Shown here one piece after another: positions 17,238 through 26,266 of a stretch of 64,000 nucleotides of DNA. Source of the stretch: Azophilus sp965221755 (GTDB lineage Bacteria; Pseudomonadota; Gammaproteobacteria; Pseudomonadales; Azotimanducaceae); the NCBI GenBank assembly GCA_965221755.1, contig OZ244921.1, forward strand, positions 62,001-126,000, read 5' to 3'. Positions within the stretch are counted from its first letter, which is position 1. The number at the start of each line of letters is the position of its first letter. Position numbers and translations under genes: made by a program. The notes beneath the pieces are model-generated. The model made no database searches. It was not told the DNA's origin and worked only from the letters and a program-made list of their open reading frames with translations.

Positions 17238-18055
17238 GAGGCCACCCCGGCCAGAAAATTCAGCAAGGCCGCATGGTATCGCTGCGCATCCTCCAGAAAG
17301 ACGGCGTGGCCGCAATCGTCGAACTCGACCAATTCGGCGTTTGCCAGGCAGCCGGCGGCATGGCGGCCAATCTCCGGCGCCACCACCCCGTCCCGCCCGC
17401 CGATCGCCACCAAAGCGGGACAGGTCAGGTTCGCCATGGCACTGCGTTGGTCCAGCTGCGCCAAGGCGCCCAAGGAGGCATCGGCGCCGGTGCTGGCCTG
17501 CAGGGCGATGTGCCAGCACCAAGCCTTGACGTCCTCCCCAACGTCCTTGGCAAACACGCCATCGAAGTAAAGCGATTTCAGGAACCTCACCCGGTCGGCG
17601 CGCAAGGCGGCTACGGTGGCCGCAACGTCTTCCGCCTGGCCACCATGGGGAAAGCCCTCGCCTTGGGTGTAGCGGGGCGTGGCGCCGCCGGTCAGCACCA
17701 AGCCGCCCACGTTGACGCCCAAGCGGATGGCGGCGTCCACCACCACCGCGCCGCCCAAGGACCAGCCGTTCAAAACCGGGCCGTCGAGTTCCAAGTGCCG
17801 GCACAACGCCGCCAAGTCAGCGCCGAGGGCCTCAATGGAGACGTCAGCAAAGTCCTTGTCGGACTGCCCGCAGCAGCGGTGATCATAGACAACAACGCCG
17901 AACCCGGCATCCACCAGCCGGGCCACGGTGTCGTCCCAGACCCGGCAGCCCATGCCCCAGCCGTGGGAGAGCACAACCGTCCTGCGTGTGCCCGGGCCGC
18001 CGGCATGGCGCTCAAAATGGATCTGCCGATCCCCTTCCACCGATAGGCGTCCCAT
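17234..18055 (-). CDS. Alpha/beta hydrolase
   Basis: 273 residues of a cytosolic alpha/beta hydrolase: oxyanion HGWGMG (~residues 31-36), YDHRCCGQSD, nucleophile elbow GWSLGG (Ser ~97), Asp probably in GGRDGVV and catalytic His in CGHAVFLED. No signal peptide. It sits between the MFS transporter and a luciferase-like gene, 10 bp and -4 bp away respectively, giving a tight three-gene unit. Confidence 0.9.
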   Translation of the reverse strand: MGRLSVEGDRQIHFERHAGGPGTRRTVVLSHGWGMGCRVWDDTVARLVDAGFGVVVYDHRCCGQSDKDFADVSIEALGADLAALCRHLELDGPVLNGWSLGGAVVVDAAIRLGVNVGGLVLTGGATPRYTQGEGFPHGGQAEDVAATVAALRADRVRFLKSLYFDGVFAKDVGEDVKAWCWHIALQASTGADASLGALAQLDQRSAMANLTCPALVAIGGRDGVVAPEIGRHAAGCLANAELVEFDDCGHAVFLEDAQRYHAALLNFLAGVAS

Positions 18056-18064
18056 AACCGCTCC

Positions 18065-19390
18065 TCAACTCAGGTTTTGTTCGATTTCAATTCTGGCCAC
18101 CGCCGCCCGCAACGGCTTCAAGCTCAGCGCCAGGCAGAGCGCGGCGATGCTGTAGTTAAGCACGGCCAAGGTGGCCAGTGACAGATCGATGGCATCCTCG
18201 CGGCCAAACACGTAGTCGTTCATAAGGCCGATGATCAGCGGAGCGAACAGATAGGAGAGGAAGGATACGCAGACCAGATAGAGGGCGATGAGCTGGCCGC
18301 GCATCTGGTTGGGCGCAATCGCCTGCAGGGCGGCGTTGCTGAGCCCCGGCGGCATGGCCATGGTGAAGGTGACGGGCACCAGCATCACGGCGGCCGCGAT
18401 GCCGCTGTCGAGCAGCGGCAGGATCACCGCCACCGGGCCCAAGACCAAGGTGCCCCATAGCGTGACCCGCATTGGCGCGTCGCCGCCGCCGCGGCCAATC
18501 AGCCTGCCGGCGTAAAAGCCCGCCCAAACGCTGCCGATGACGCCCACCACCAGGGCGATGACGCCGTAGGTGAGGCCGATTTCAGTCTTGGTCCAATGGT
18601 GCTTGCGCACGAAGAACTCAACGACCCAAGTGAGGAAGGCGAAGCCCTGAATCGACAGGCACAGATAGGCGATGAAGTGGTAGGTGAGGTATTTGCCCCG
18701 CGAGGCGACGAAGCGCCACACCTCGCGCAACGGAAAGCCGGCAGCGGCATCCTTAAGCGCCCCGCGGCGCACCGGTTCCGCGATGGTGAACATCACCGCC
18801 GCCAGTAGGATGCCCGGCAGCCCCACGCAGACCAGCACCATCTGCCAGGAGTAAAGCTCGCCGAACAGCGGCAGCGTGAAGTTGGGCCGCGCTTCCAGCC
18901 AATCGATGAGCGGCCCGCCGACGATGTTGGCCAGCCCCGTTCCGATGAAGGGCGCCGCGCCGACGATGCCATAGGCCAAGGGCAGCCGAGCGTTGTCAAA
19001 GTAGTCGGCCAGCAGCGACGTGGAGGCGGGGCCCAAAGTGGCTTCGCCGATGCCGACGCCCATGCGGGCCAAAAACAGGTTGCGGAAGCTGTCCGCCTTG
19101 CCGGCCAAGGCCGTGGCCAGGCTCCAGGCAAAGATCCCTGCGGCGATGATGTTGCGCCGGTTGGCGCGATCCGCCATGCGCGCCAAGGGCACGGTCGCCA
19201 ACGTATGGACCAGGGAGAAGGCGAGGCCGATGATCAGCGAGATTTCCGTATCGGTCAGGCCGCCCAGATCCCGCTTGATCGGCCCGATCATGACGTTGAG
19301 GATTTGCCGGTCGATGAACGACAGGGTGGCCGCCAAGGTCAGCAGCAACACCACGTACCACTGGGTGCGGCTGGAATGGGGGGACTGCAT
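18065..19390 (-). CDS. Major facilitator superfamily transporter
   Basis: 441 residues with about twelve hydrophobic segments. The first helix region contains LSFIDRQILNVMIGPIK, typical of the spinster/hexuronate-like MFS group, and the cytoplasmic loop 2-3 motif reads LARMADRANRR (G-x-L-a-D-r-x-g-r-r type). The ATG at 19390 is followed directly by a hydrophilic tail and helix 1; the longer frame upstream overlaps the EthD-like gene and is a shadow. Likely importer or exporter of the compound handled by the adjacent enzymes. Confidence 0.9.
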   Translation of the reverse strand: MQSPHSSRTQWYVVLLLTLAATLSFIDRQILNVMIGPIKRDLGGLTDTEISLIIGLAFSLVHTLATVPLARMADRANRRNIIAAGIFAWSLATALAGKADSFRNLFLARMGVGIGEATLGPASTSLLADYFDNARLPLAYGIVGAAPFIGTGLANIVGGPLIDWLEARPNFTLPLFGELYSWQMVLVCVGLPGILLAAVMFTIAEPVRRGALKDAAAGFPLREVWRFVASRGKYLTYHFIAYLCLSIQGFAFLTWVVEFFVRKHHWTKTEIGLTYGVIALVVGVIGSVWAGFYAGRLIGRGGGDAPMRVTLWGTLVLGPVAVILPLLDSGIAAAVMLVPVTFTMAMPPGLSNAALQAIAPNQMRGQLIALYLVCVSFLSYLFAPLIIGLMNDYVFGREDAIDLSLATLAVLNYSIAALCLALSLKPLRAAVARIEIEQNLS

Positions 19391-19412
19391 GCCCCGACTG
19401 CCGGGACGCGGG

Positions 19413-19757
19413 CTAGGCGCCGAAAGCCAGCTCCTCCTGGTACCAGCCGGCGCCCACCACCGCCATGGAGTTGTTGTTCGGCTGCCGCTTGCTCCAGCCG
19501 TTGGGGTCGGCTTGATAGGCGGCCAACACCCGTTCGGCCTCCTCCGCGTCCTCGCCCTCGAACTCGTAGATGGTGAGGTACTCCGACGGCGGGTCGCCCA
19601 GGAAGCCCCGCGCCGCCTTGAAGCAGCGCACGGACGTAATGTTGGGGCAGTTGTAAGTGTCCTCAATGTGGTTGCCGAGGTACCACTCGTTGAACGCCTC
19701 CACGAGATCCTCGCTTTCGGGCTGAACCAGCCCGACCAGAACCAGTTTCTTGGCCAT
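19413..19757 (-). CDS. EthD-like dimeric alpha-beta barrel protein
   Basis: 114 residues with a ferredoxin-like layout: VLVGLVQPE strand, FNEWYLGNHIEDTYN (~residues 22-36) helix with the His typical of EthD/dabb proteins, then YLTIYEFEGEDAEEA. Proteins of this type are small dimeric enzymes or accessory factors in degradation of ethers, polyketides and aromatics. It lies 22 bp upstream of the MFS gene, probably the same transcript. Confidence 0.7.
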   Translation of the reverse strand: MAKKLVLVGLVQPESEDLVEAFNEWYLGNHIEDTYNCPNITSVRCFKAARGFLGDPPSEYLTIYEFEGEDAEEAERVLAAYQADPNGWSKRQPNNNSMAVVGAGWYQEELAFGA

Positions 19758-19795
19758 CGTCGATCCTCTTGAAAATGGGTTGAGCCGCCAGCCTC

Positions 19796-20227
19796 TTAAG
19801 GAAAGAACAGGTTGAAGATCAAGCCGCCCGTGACGCCTGCCATGCCAAGAGCAATGCCCAGCATCAGGTTGAACACCTTGACGGAGTCAGACCGCTGCTG
19901 CTGGCGCAAGTCATGGATATTGGTGATGACGTCGCCAAAACGCTGGTCAACCGCATCGAAACGCTGGTCAACCGCATCGAAACGCTGGTCAACCGCATCG
20001 AAACGCTGGTCAACCGCATCGAAACGCTGGTCAATCCCTTCCCTGATGCGCTCGTAAAGCGCCTGCTGGGATTCGTCAAGGATTGCCTGCAGCCTCTGTG
20101 GCGTGACGGCAAACTTCTCAACAGCGTTGGCAATGGCTTCGAGGGTGGCCGCCGCTTGGCGCCGCTCAATCCCGGAAGCCTCAAGGCTTGTGGCCATGTC
20201 CGAAATTTCCTTCAGTGCTCGTTTCAT
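19796..20227 (-). CDS. Coiled-coil membrane-anchored protein (DUF1640/CCDC90-like)
   Basis: 143 residues. Residues ~1-60 form amphipathic helices (ASGIERRQAAATLEAI), followed by exact seven-residue repeats RFDAVDQ, a strong coiled-coil signature, and a single C-terminal transmembrane helix. The layout matches DUF1640/CCDC90 proteins, whose bacterial role is unclear. The start at 20227 was preferred because an inverted repeat (20245-20272) sits just upstream; an alternative ATG at 20263 would place that repeat inside the gene. A second protein of the same design is encoded at 63165. Confidence 0.7.
   Translation of the reverse strand: MKRALKEISDMATSLEASGIERRQAAATLEAIANAVEKFAVTPQRLQAILDESQQALYERIREGIDQRFDAVDQRFDAVDQRFDAVDQRFDAVDQRFGDVITNIHDLRQQQRSDSVKVFNLMLGIALGMAGVTGGLIFNLFFP
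19939..20034. repeat. 21-bp tandem repeat encoding a coiled-coil heptad
   Basis: Four identical 21-bp units (AACGCTGGTCAACCGCATCG plus A) and a partial fifth. Each encodes one heptad of the coiled coil in the minus-strand gene, so unit gain or loss would change stalk length without a frameshift. Confidence 0.9.
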
Positions 20228-20244
20228 GAGTATAGGCCCCCGCT

Positions 20245-20272
20245 CAGGTTTGAAAAGGCCCATTCAAACCTG
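20245..20272. promoter_or_regulatory. Inverted repeat upstream of the coiled-coil gene
   Basis: Perfect 10-bp arms CAGGTTTGAA and TTCAAACCTG separated by 8 bp, 18-45 bases before the chosen start. It could be an operator, a 5'-UTR hairpin, or a terminator for the TonB receptor transcript; there is no T-run to favour a terminator. Confidence 0.4.
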
Positions 20273-20389
20273 TTGGGGGCCGCTCCGTCTTGAGCCAATC
20301 TCTCAACGCGATGTGGGAAATCGCCCACTCAATGCCAGCGGGGCTGTGAGCGCGCTGCCCATCGCGAAGCCCGCACGGGCAACGCTTGG

Positions 20390-22726
20390 TCAGTCGTTGC
20401 GCCAAGTCACGGTCAGGCCGTAGGTGCGCGGCGGCGCCGGCGTGGCCTGCCCGCTGCCCTGAAGCGGCCAATTGTGCAGGAAGTAGTCCTCATCGAAGGC
20501 GTTTTGCATCCAGAGCGTGGTCTCGAAGTTGGCGCCCGGCCACAGATAGGACGCCCTGAAGTCCACCACGTCATAGGACGGCACCGCTGCCCAGTCGAAC
20601 ACGTCCGGATCTTGGTAGGCCTTGTCCTTGTAGCGCCAGTCGCCTTGCAGGCTCAGCGCCCCGCCGTTGCCAAACAACCAGTCGTAGCGCACCAAAACGT
20701 TGAACGCATGCTTGGGCGCATTGCGCAGCTCGTTTCCGGTTCGGTCCACGGGCGTCGCGCCACCGAGATCAGGCGGGCGAAAGCCGCTCGGAATGAAGAA
20801 ATTGGCGAACTCCGTATGCAGGTGCGTGTAGGCGCCTTGGATGGTCAGGTTGTCCGTCGGGGCTATCGTGAACTCAACTTCCACGCCCTCAATGTCCGCA
20901 TCGGCAGCGTTCTGGGTGATCAGGCTGCCTGAAGTGCCGGGCACGGCGTCCTCGGGCACCAGAAGCTGCAGAATCTGCAAGTCCTTGTAGTCGGTGGTGA
21001 AGACCGCCGCATTGATGCGCACCCGGTTGTCCCACCACTCGCTCTTGATGCCGACTTCATAGAGGGTCGCCTCTTCCGGGTCGAAGGGGGTGATGGCGAT
21101 GAGTTCCGAGTTGGCCAGGCCCTGATAGCCGCCCGATTTGAATCCCTCGGAAATGGTGGCGTACAGGAAGATGTCGTCGGTCGCCTGCCATTCGAGGCCG
21201 GCGCGCATCGTGAAGGCGCTCCAGTCCTCACCGGTCTCGAAGTCGAAAATTCTGCCCGGAACAAGGCCGGCGGGAGTGCCGATCCGACTGATGTCCTTCT
21301 CTTCCCAAGTCTGACGGCCTCCCAAGGAAATCGCGATGGTCTGCGTCAAATCGAAAGTGACCTGCCCGAACACGGCGTAACTGTCCGTTTCATTGCCTTG
21401 CTCGTCCCCTCCGTCGATGGAGGCAACGGAACGGCTTTCGTCCACGCCGCCCATGCCGTCGGCATAGCGCAGCCCCACCGAGTTGCGTTCGTTGCGGTCG
21501 GTTTTCTCGTTCAAGTAATACAGGCCGGTCACGTAGTTGAGCCGCTCCCAGGAACCGGTCAGCCGGAACTCATGGGTGAACGTTTCCGAGTCGTCGGTGT
21601 AGTCGTTCGATCCCACCAGAGCGGGCTGAGCGCTCCCCAAGGCATTGGTCGAGAGTCTCAGCGCCGCCAGGTTGTCGGTGCCGAGAAACCACTGCTGCTC
21701 CGCTTCGACATCACGGTAGGACGTAAGCGACGTGAAGGTCATGGCATCGCCAATGTCGTAGTCCAAACGGGCGGTGATGCCCCAGATGTCGTTCTTCGAG
21801 AAGCCCGGGTCCTCAAGCAGGTTCTCATGGTGCCGGCCTTCATAGCCGGACAGCAGGGCTGCGTCGGCAATGAAGGGAAGGCCGCCGGGGCCGATGGAGC
21901 GGTAGCTGGGGCCGGCCCGGTCCATGGTGGAGTGGTTGGCGGTCAGGTTGATCTCCATCCGGTCGGTGGGCGTGAACCGCAATGCGCCCCGGAAGCTGTC
22001 GGTGTTGACGTCGAGTTGATCGAACTTGCCGAGGAGGTTGCCGCTGGCGCCGGGGAAGAACTCCGGAAACCGGTCGATCTGAGACTTCAGGTAGCCGTCG
22101 CGTCGCCTGCTGGAAAACGAGAACTTGGCGTAGGCATTGTCCGCGATCGGCCCGCTGGCGAGGCCGCGAAACGTCAGGGCGCCCAAGTTGCCGGCCGTGC
22201 CCTCGAACTTCACCTCGGTTTCCTCGCTGGGCTTTTTGGTGACCAAGCTCACCGCGCCGCCGATCACGTTCTTGCCGAACAGAGTGCCCTGCGGGCCGCG
22301 CAGCACCTCGACGCGCTCGAGGTCAAACAGGTCCAGGTCCGAGCCGGCGGAGCGGCCGATATAGACCTCATCGACAAACACGATCACCGACTGGTCGCCG
22401 CCGGCCCCGTCCTCATTGGAGCCGATGCCGCGAATGTAGTACTGCGGCTGTCCCGGATTGAACACGCCCATGGTGAACCCGGGGGTGCGCTCGGTGATCC
22501 CCTTGATGTCAACGATGCCCATGTCGTCAAGGGCATCGCCGCTGAAGGCCGTGACCGCGACGGGGACGCTCTGCATGTTTTCCGCCCGCCGCTGCGAAGT
22601 CACGATGATCTCCTCCATGGGGCGGTCGGTTGCCTGCGCGCCTTCCCCAGCCACAGCGGGGCTCATGAAGTAGGCGGCAGCAAATGCGGACAGGCCCGCA
22701 ATGCCCAGACGAACAATCGATCTCAT
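20390..22726 (-). CDS. TonB-dependent outer-membrane receptor
   Basis: 778 residues. A signal peptide ends near SPAVAGE, and a TonB-box-like MEEIIVTSQRR follows. The plug domain contains PGFTMGVFNPGQPQYYIRG and RVEVLRGPQGTLFGKNVIGG; the rest is a 22-strand barrel ending in an aromatic-containing strand (TYGLTVTWRND). It belongs to the broad FecA/CirA-like family typical of marine proteobacteria that import siderophores, vitamins or lipophilic and glycosidic substrates. The start at 22726 was chosen because GGAG lies 9 bases upstream; in-frame ATGs at 22741 and 22753 fall inside short repeats. No dedicated regulator is adjacent. Confidence 0.93.
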   Translation of the reverse strand: MRSIVRLGIAGLSAFAAAYFMSPAVAGEGAQATDRPMEEIIVTSQRRAENMQSVPVAVTAFSGDALDDMGIVDIKGITERTPGFTMGVFNPGQPQYYIRGIGSNEDGAGGDQSVIVFVDEVYIGRSAGSDLDLFDLERVEVLRGPQGTLFGKNVIGGAVSLVTKKPSEETEVKFEGTAGNLGALTFRGLASGPIADNAYAKFSFSSRRRDGYLKSQIDRFPEFFPGASGNLLGKFDQLDVNTDSFRGALRFTPTDRMEINLTANHSTMDRAGPSYRSIGPGGLPFIADAALLSGYEGRHHENLLEDPGFSKNDIWGITARLDYDIGDAMTFTSLTSYRDVEAEQQWFLGTDNLAALRLSTNALGSAQPALVGSNDYTDDSETFTHEFRLTGSWERLNYVTGLYYLNEKTDRNERNSVGLRYADGMGGVDESRSVASIDGGDEQGNETDSYAVFGQVTFDLTQTIAISLGGRQTWEEKDISRIGTPAGLVPGRIFDFETGEDWSAFTMRAGLEWQATDDIFLYATISEGFKSGGYQGLANSELIAITPFDPEEATLYEVGIKSEWWDNRVRINAAVFTTDYKDLQILQLLVPEDAVPGTSGSLITQNAADADIEGVEVEFTIAPTDNLTIQGAYTHLHTEFANFFIPSGFRPPDLGGATPVDRTGNELRNAPKHAFNVLVRYDWLFGNGGALSLQGDWRYKDKAYQDPDVFDWAAVPSYDVVDFRASYLWPGANFETTLWMQNAFDEDYFLHNWPLQGSGQATPAPPRTYGLTVTWRND

Positions 22727-22730
22727 CCTT

Positions 22731-22770
22731 ATGCTCTCCATTATGCTCTCCATTTCAAGATGCTCTCCAT
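22731..22770. repeat. Three ATGGAGAGCAT repeats at the TonB-receptor start
   Basis: On the coding strand, ATGGAGAGCAT occurs three times (22753-22743, 22741-22731, and 22770-22760). Each unit contains both an ATG and a GGAG, so they create several candidate starts and ribosome-binding sites just before the receptor gene. Confidence 0.8.
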
Positions 22771-22898
22771 ATCAAGTGAGCAACCAAGTTCGACCACCGC
22801 CGACCTTGCCCCCACGCCTCAACAAGCTCATGAACCCCGCTTGGCCGAACGGTTCCGACGACGCATTCCAGTCGTTTGAGCGAAAGCCCGTCCAAGCC

Positions 22899-22927
22899 TT
22901 GTTTAGCCATCGAGCCATGCATAAAAT
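22899..22927 (+). promoter_or_regulatory. Likely sigma-70 promoter of tRNA-Lys
   Basis: TTGTTT (-35, 22899-22904) and TAAAAT (-10, 22922-22927) are separated by 17 bp. The expected start point lies about 12-14 bases before the mature tRNA 5' end at 22947. Confidence 0.55.
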
Positions 22928-22946
22928 GGCCGCCCTGTTGATGCCG

Positions 22947-23022
22947 GGGTCGTTAGCTCAGTTGGTAGAGCACCGGGCTTTTAACCCGTTGGTCCTGGGT
23001 TCGAGCCCCAGACGACCCACCA
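22947..23022 (+). tRNA. tRNA-Lys (anticodon UUU)
   Basis: 76 bases form a full cloverleaf. The acceptor arms are GGGTCGT and ACGACCC, the D arm is GCTC...GAGC, the anticodon loop is CTTTTAA with TTT at 22980-22982, the T arm is CTGGG-TTCGAGC-CCCAG, and CCA is encoded at 23020-23022. It lies beyond cpoB on the opposite strand, a position shared with Pseudomonas-type genomes. Confidence 0.97.
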
Positions 23023-23231
23023 GCATCTCCTCCATGGACGCAGCCCTTCTCCTTTCGGATCAAGGTCGGCTTAAGTCTCTCATCAATCAAGGCCAAGATG
23101 CCCTCGCCCCGAAGCGGGATTCTCCGAGCGAACGAAACTTGCCCTTGCACTCTTGGGCAATCGGGAGCGGCCATAAGTTCCGTCTCCAACGCAGCCGATG
23201 CGCCAAGCTGTCGCCAGCCAAAAATCGCCTT

Positions 23232-24062
23232 TCAACGCAGCTCCGCGGCGTACTTGCGCGCCAATCCGGCGGCGGAGCTGTCCGGGCTTTCCGCCTGTAC
23301 GCGGTCCAAGTACTCAAGCGCCCGTTGACTGTCGCCGAGCCGATGATGCACCACGCCGAGCTTGTAAAGCGCATCCGGAACCTTGGCGTGTCCGGCGTAG
23401 AGGTTCACCACTTGGGCGAAGTTCCGCCGGGCCTCCTCCGTCCGCCCCTGGGCCAGATGCAGTTCGCCCAGCCAATAGTAGCCATTGGCCGTGAACTTCC
23501 CGTTCGGGTAGGTTGCGATCATCTGCTTGAAGACGTCCTCGGACTCGCCGAAGGCCCGCTCCTTCATCAGATTGAAAGCGGTCGCGTAAGCCTGCTGCTC
23601 GGACTCGCCATCCGCATCCGGCAAGCCGGGATTCGGTGCCGGCCGGCCCGGCGCCGAGGCGCCCGCTGCCGCCTGCCCGCCCCCGGGCCGCGGGTCGGCG
23701 CGCAACGCCATCAGGCGTTGGTCGAGGTCAACGTATTGGGCCTGCTGGTCCTGCGCCAAGCGTTCGACCTGAAATCGCAGCTCCTCAATCATCCCGCGCA
23801 AGGCTTGAAGCTCGCCTTGCAGCATTTGCAGTTGGTGGAACAAGGGCGCAACGCCGGTGCTTGAGGCGGGCTGCGGCTGTGCCGCCGCCCGGTGCGCCCC
23901 GGGGAGGGCTTCGACGCGGCCCGCCGAAACGGGGCTTGGCGGCGGCTGGGGAGGCTGCGTTGACGCTTCCGGCGCCGACTCCTCGACCGGAACCGCAGCG
24001 AGGCCCTTCGGACCGAAGGTGAGAGCGGCAACCGACAGCAGCAAGGCTGCGCCCAGTCGCAT
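23232..24062 (-). CDS. cpoB: Tol-Pal system protein CpoB (YbgF)
   Basis: 276 residues. A signal peptide (MRLGAALLLSVAALTFG...GLA) is followed by a short coiled coil (~residues 70-115, LQGELQALRGMIEELRFQVE) and three TPR-like repeats, the first beginning YATAFNLMKERAFGESEDVF. CpoB links Tol-Pal to peptidoglycan synthesis at the division site in the periplasm. An alternative start at 24134 would add 24 residues before the signal sequence. It overlaps nothing and is the last gene of the tol block; the queE and queC genes that often follow it are absent. Confidence 0.9.
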   Translation of the reverse strand: MRLGAALLLSVAALTFGPKGLAAVPVEESAPEASTQPPQPPPSPVSAGRVEALPGAHRAAAQPQPASSTGVAPLFHQLQMLQGELQALRGMIEELRFQVERLAQDQQAQYVDLDQRLMALRADPRPGGGQAAAGASAPGRPAPNPGLPDADGESEQQAYATAFNLMKERAFGESEDVFKQMIATYPNGKFTANGYYWLGELHLAQGRTEEARRNFAQVVNLYAGHAKVPDALYKLGVVHHRLGDSQRALEYLDRVQAESPDSSAAGLARKYAAELR

Positions 24063-24175
24063 TGAGGAAGGCAGCGGATGTTCAAACTTCAATGACTTAA
24101 ACCCGATACCAAGCGGATTGCGAGGCGCGGACATAACACTGCGCCCGCCGCAGGGGACGCAGCGCTTCCAACCCG

Positions 24176-24700
24176 CTATCGATAGATCATCACGGCGCGG
24201 CGATTGCGCGACCAAGCCGCTTCGGTGTGGCCTGGATCCGCCGGCCGCTCCTCACCGTAGCTGACCGTCTCGATGCGCGATGCGGGAACGCCGGCCGCCT
24301 TGAGAAATCTGGCCACCGCGTCCGAGCGCCGTTCGCCCAAGGCCAGGTTGTACTCCCGCGTGCCCCGTTCGTCGCAATGGCCCTCGATCATCACCCGCCG
24401 CCGCGGGTTGTCAATGAGCACCTGCGCATGGGTCTGCAAGGCATCAAGGTCCTGCTGGTCAATGACCGCCTGGTCCAACTCAAAATAGAACACCCGCGGC
24501 AGCAGATTGGTGGTGCCGGGAAGGTAGGGTTCCATGTTGTCATTGAACGTCGGCAGCTCCTCAGCCGTGGGCGGTGGCGTGGAAACGGGTCGCGTGTCTG
24601 AGGGAGGGCTGGATTCCGGGGTGGGCTCCGGCGTCTGGCATCCCGCCAGAAGCGCCGCCGCCGCCAAGAGTGCAATGAAGCCGATTTGCCGCTTAAGCAT
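24176..24700 (-). CDS. pal: Peptidoglycan-associated lipoprotein Pal
   Basis: 174 residues. The lipobox is LLAGC with Cys at ~residue 21, then a Pro/Ser-rich linker and an OmpA-like domain. Peptidoglycan-binding motif residues lie in HCDERGTREYNLALGERR (~residues 108-125). Pal anchors the outer membrane to peptidoglycan and is the TolB partner. It lies 144 bp downstream of tolB. Confidence 0.96.
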   Translation of the reverse strand: MLKRQIGFIALLAAAALLAGCQTPEPTPESSPPSDTRPVSTPPPTAEELPTFNDNMEPYLPGTTNLLPRVFYFELDQAVIDQQDLDALQTHAQVLIDNPRRRVMIEGHCDERGTREYNLALGERRSDAVARFLKAAGVPASRIETVSYGEERPADPGHTEAAWSRNRRAVMIYR

Positions 24701-24844
24701 GGTTCTTTCTCCGTCTGAGACCTGCGTTGGTTGCCATCATGCCCACACCATCCAAGCACTGTTGTCCGGGCACGCCTGGCAAGGCTATCACAGCGCGGCA
24801 TTCTAACCGATAGCCCAAATTGCGCGACAAAACCGGATTCCAGC

Positions 24845-26182
24845 CTAAAACGCCGACTTCAAGCCGTCGATGAACGGCGACCAAGCCGGTTCCCGCACAT
24901 CCCCGCTCGATGAGGGCAGGCGGTACTTCACCCGTCCGTCGATGGACACCGCCGCCAGAATGCCGCGGCCTTGGTCTTGGGTGGCATAGATCAGCATGCT
25001 GCCATTGGGCGCCAAGGAAGGGGACTCATCAAGGGCGGTTTCGGTGAGAACGCGCAGGTCGTTGCGCTCCAGATCCTGCCAAGCGATGTGATCGACCCCA
25101 TCGCGGCGATGGACGAACACCAAATGGACGCCATCGGGCAGCAGGCGGCCCCGGGCGTTGTAGCGGCCTTCAAAGGTCAGCCGCTCCACGAAGTTGGTGG
25201 CCAGCTCCACTTGGTAGATCTGCGGTCGGCCGCCGCGGTCCGACGTGAAGATGAGGCTGCGCCCGTCCGGCGTCCAGGAGGGTTCGGTGTCGATGCCGTG
25301 ATGGCGGGTGATTTGCCGGAGCCGGTAGTCCGCCAAGTTCATCAGGTAGATTTCCGGATTGCCGTCCCGGGACAGAACCACCGCCAGGCTGCGCCCGTCC
25401 GGGGAGAAGACCGGCGAACCGTTGATGCCCGGAAAATGCGGCAGCAACTCCCTCTCCCCGCTGGCAACGTCCTGCAGCGCAATGACCGGACGCCCGGTCT
25501 CGAAGGTGACGTAGGCCACCCGCTGCGCATCCGGAGACCAGCTCGGCGACATGACGGGTTGGTCCGAGGTCAGCAGGGTGCGCGCCCGGGCGCCATCGGA
25601 ATCGGCCATTTCAAGCCGGTAGCGGGCGTAGTCGGTGCCCGGGCTCTGGGCCAGCACGTAAAGAATGCGGGTGGAGAACGCGCCGCGCACGCCGGTGATC
25701 GCTTCGAAGACCGCATCGGCGATGGCGTGTCCAAGGTCACGCCACTTGGCGACCGGCGCCGTCAGGCGCTCCTCGGCCATGGCCCGTTCATTGGTCACGT
25801 CGTAGAGCTCGTAGCTCACCGAGACGTCGCCGTTGAATTCGGCCGCGACCCGTCCGATGAGCAGGTACTCCACGCCGATAATGCGCCAGTCGCGGAAGAA
25901 GACCTCGGCGCGTTCGGCCGGAAACGACAGCATGTTGCCCGGTTCGGTGGGGGCGAACTGGCCGCTGCGAGCCAAGTCGAAGCCAATGATGTCCGACAGG
26001 GGCTCACGGTCGCCGAATTCCGGCCCGGCCCGAAAGGGCGCCACCGCAATCTTGGTCTGCCGGTCGTAGCCCGCATCGATGATGATGCTGTCAAGGCTGT
26101 CCGCACCGTGACAGAAAGCCGCAGCCAGAATGAAGGCGGTCGCCGCAACCGCCCGGGCAATGCCGCGCTGCCTGATCATCAC
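24845..26182 (-). CDS. tolB: Tol-Pal periplasmic protein TolB
   Basis: 445 residues: a signal peptide ending near FCHGAD, an N-terminal D1/D2 domain (GYDRQTKIAVAPF) and a six-bladed propeller with repeated PSWSPDAQRVAYVTFE- and PVFSPDGRSLAVVLSRDGN-type blades. The usual E. coli-like length is ~430. It lies 84 bp downstream of tolA. Confidence 0.96.
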   Translation of the reverse strand: MMIRQRGIARAVAATAFILAAAFCHGADSLDSIIIDAGYDRQTKIAVAPFRAGPEFGDREPLSDIIGFDLARSGQFAPTEPGNMLSFPAERAEVFFRDWRIIGVEYLLIGRVAAEFNGDVSVSYELYDVTNERAMAEERLTAPVAKWRDLGHAIADAVFEAITGVRGAFSTRILYVLAQSPGTDYARYRLEMADSDGARARTLLTSDQPVMSPSWSPDAQRVAYVTFETGRPVIALQDVASGERELLPHFPGINGSPVFSPDGRSLAVVLSRDGNPEIYLMNLADYRLRQITRHHGIDTEPSWTPDGRSLIFTSDRGGRPQIYQVELATNFVERLTFEGRYNARGRLLPDGVHLVFVHRRDGVDHIAWQDLERNDLRVLTETALDESPSLAPNGSMLIYATQDQGRGILAAVSIDGRVKYRLPSSSGDVREPAWSPFIDGLKSAF

Positions 26183-26266
26183 CGCAAAAAAACCTCCCGT
26201 TCGAGCAACCGGGCAAAGCGCCGCTTGGTTCGGCCTGATTCTACCAGCCCCTTCATCGCCGCATCA

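Noticed and set aside
20245..20272. Rho-independent terminator for the TonB receptor
   Set aside because: Symmetric stem but no U-run in either direction, so it is listed only as an inverted repeat.
22947..23231. Integration site of a genomic island at tRNA-Lys
   Set aside because: No integrase gene and no repeated 3' tRNA end were seen in the window.
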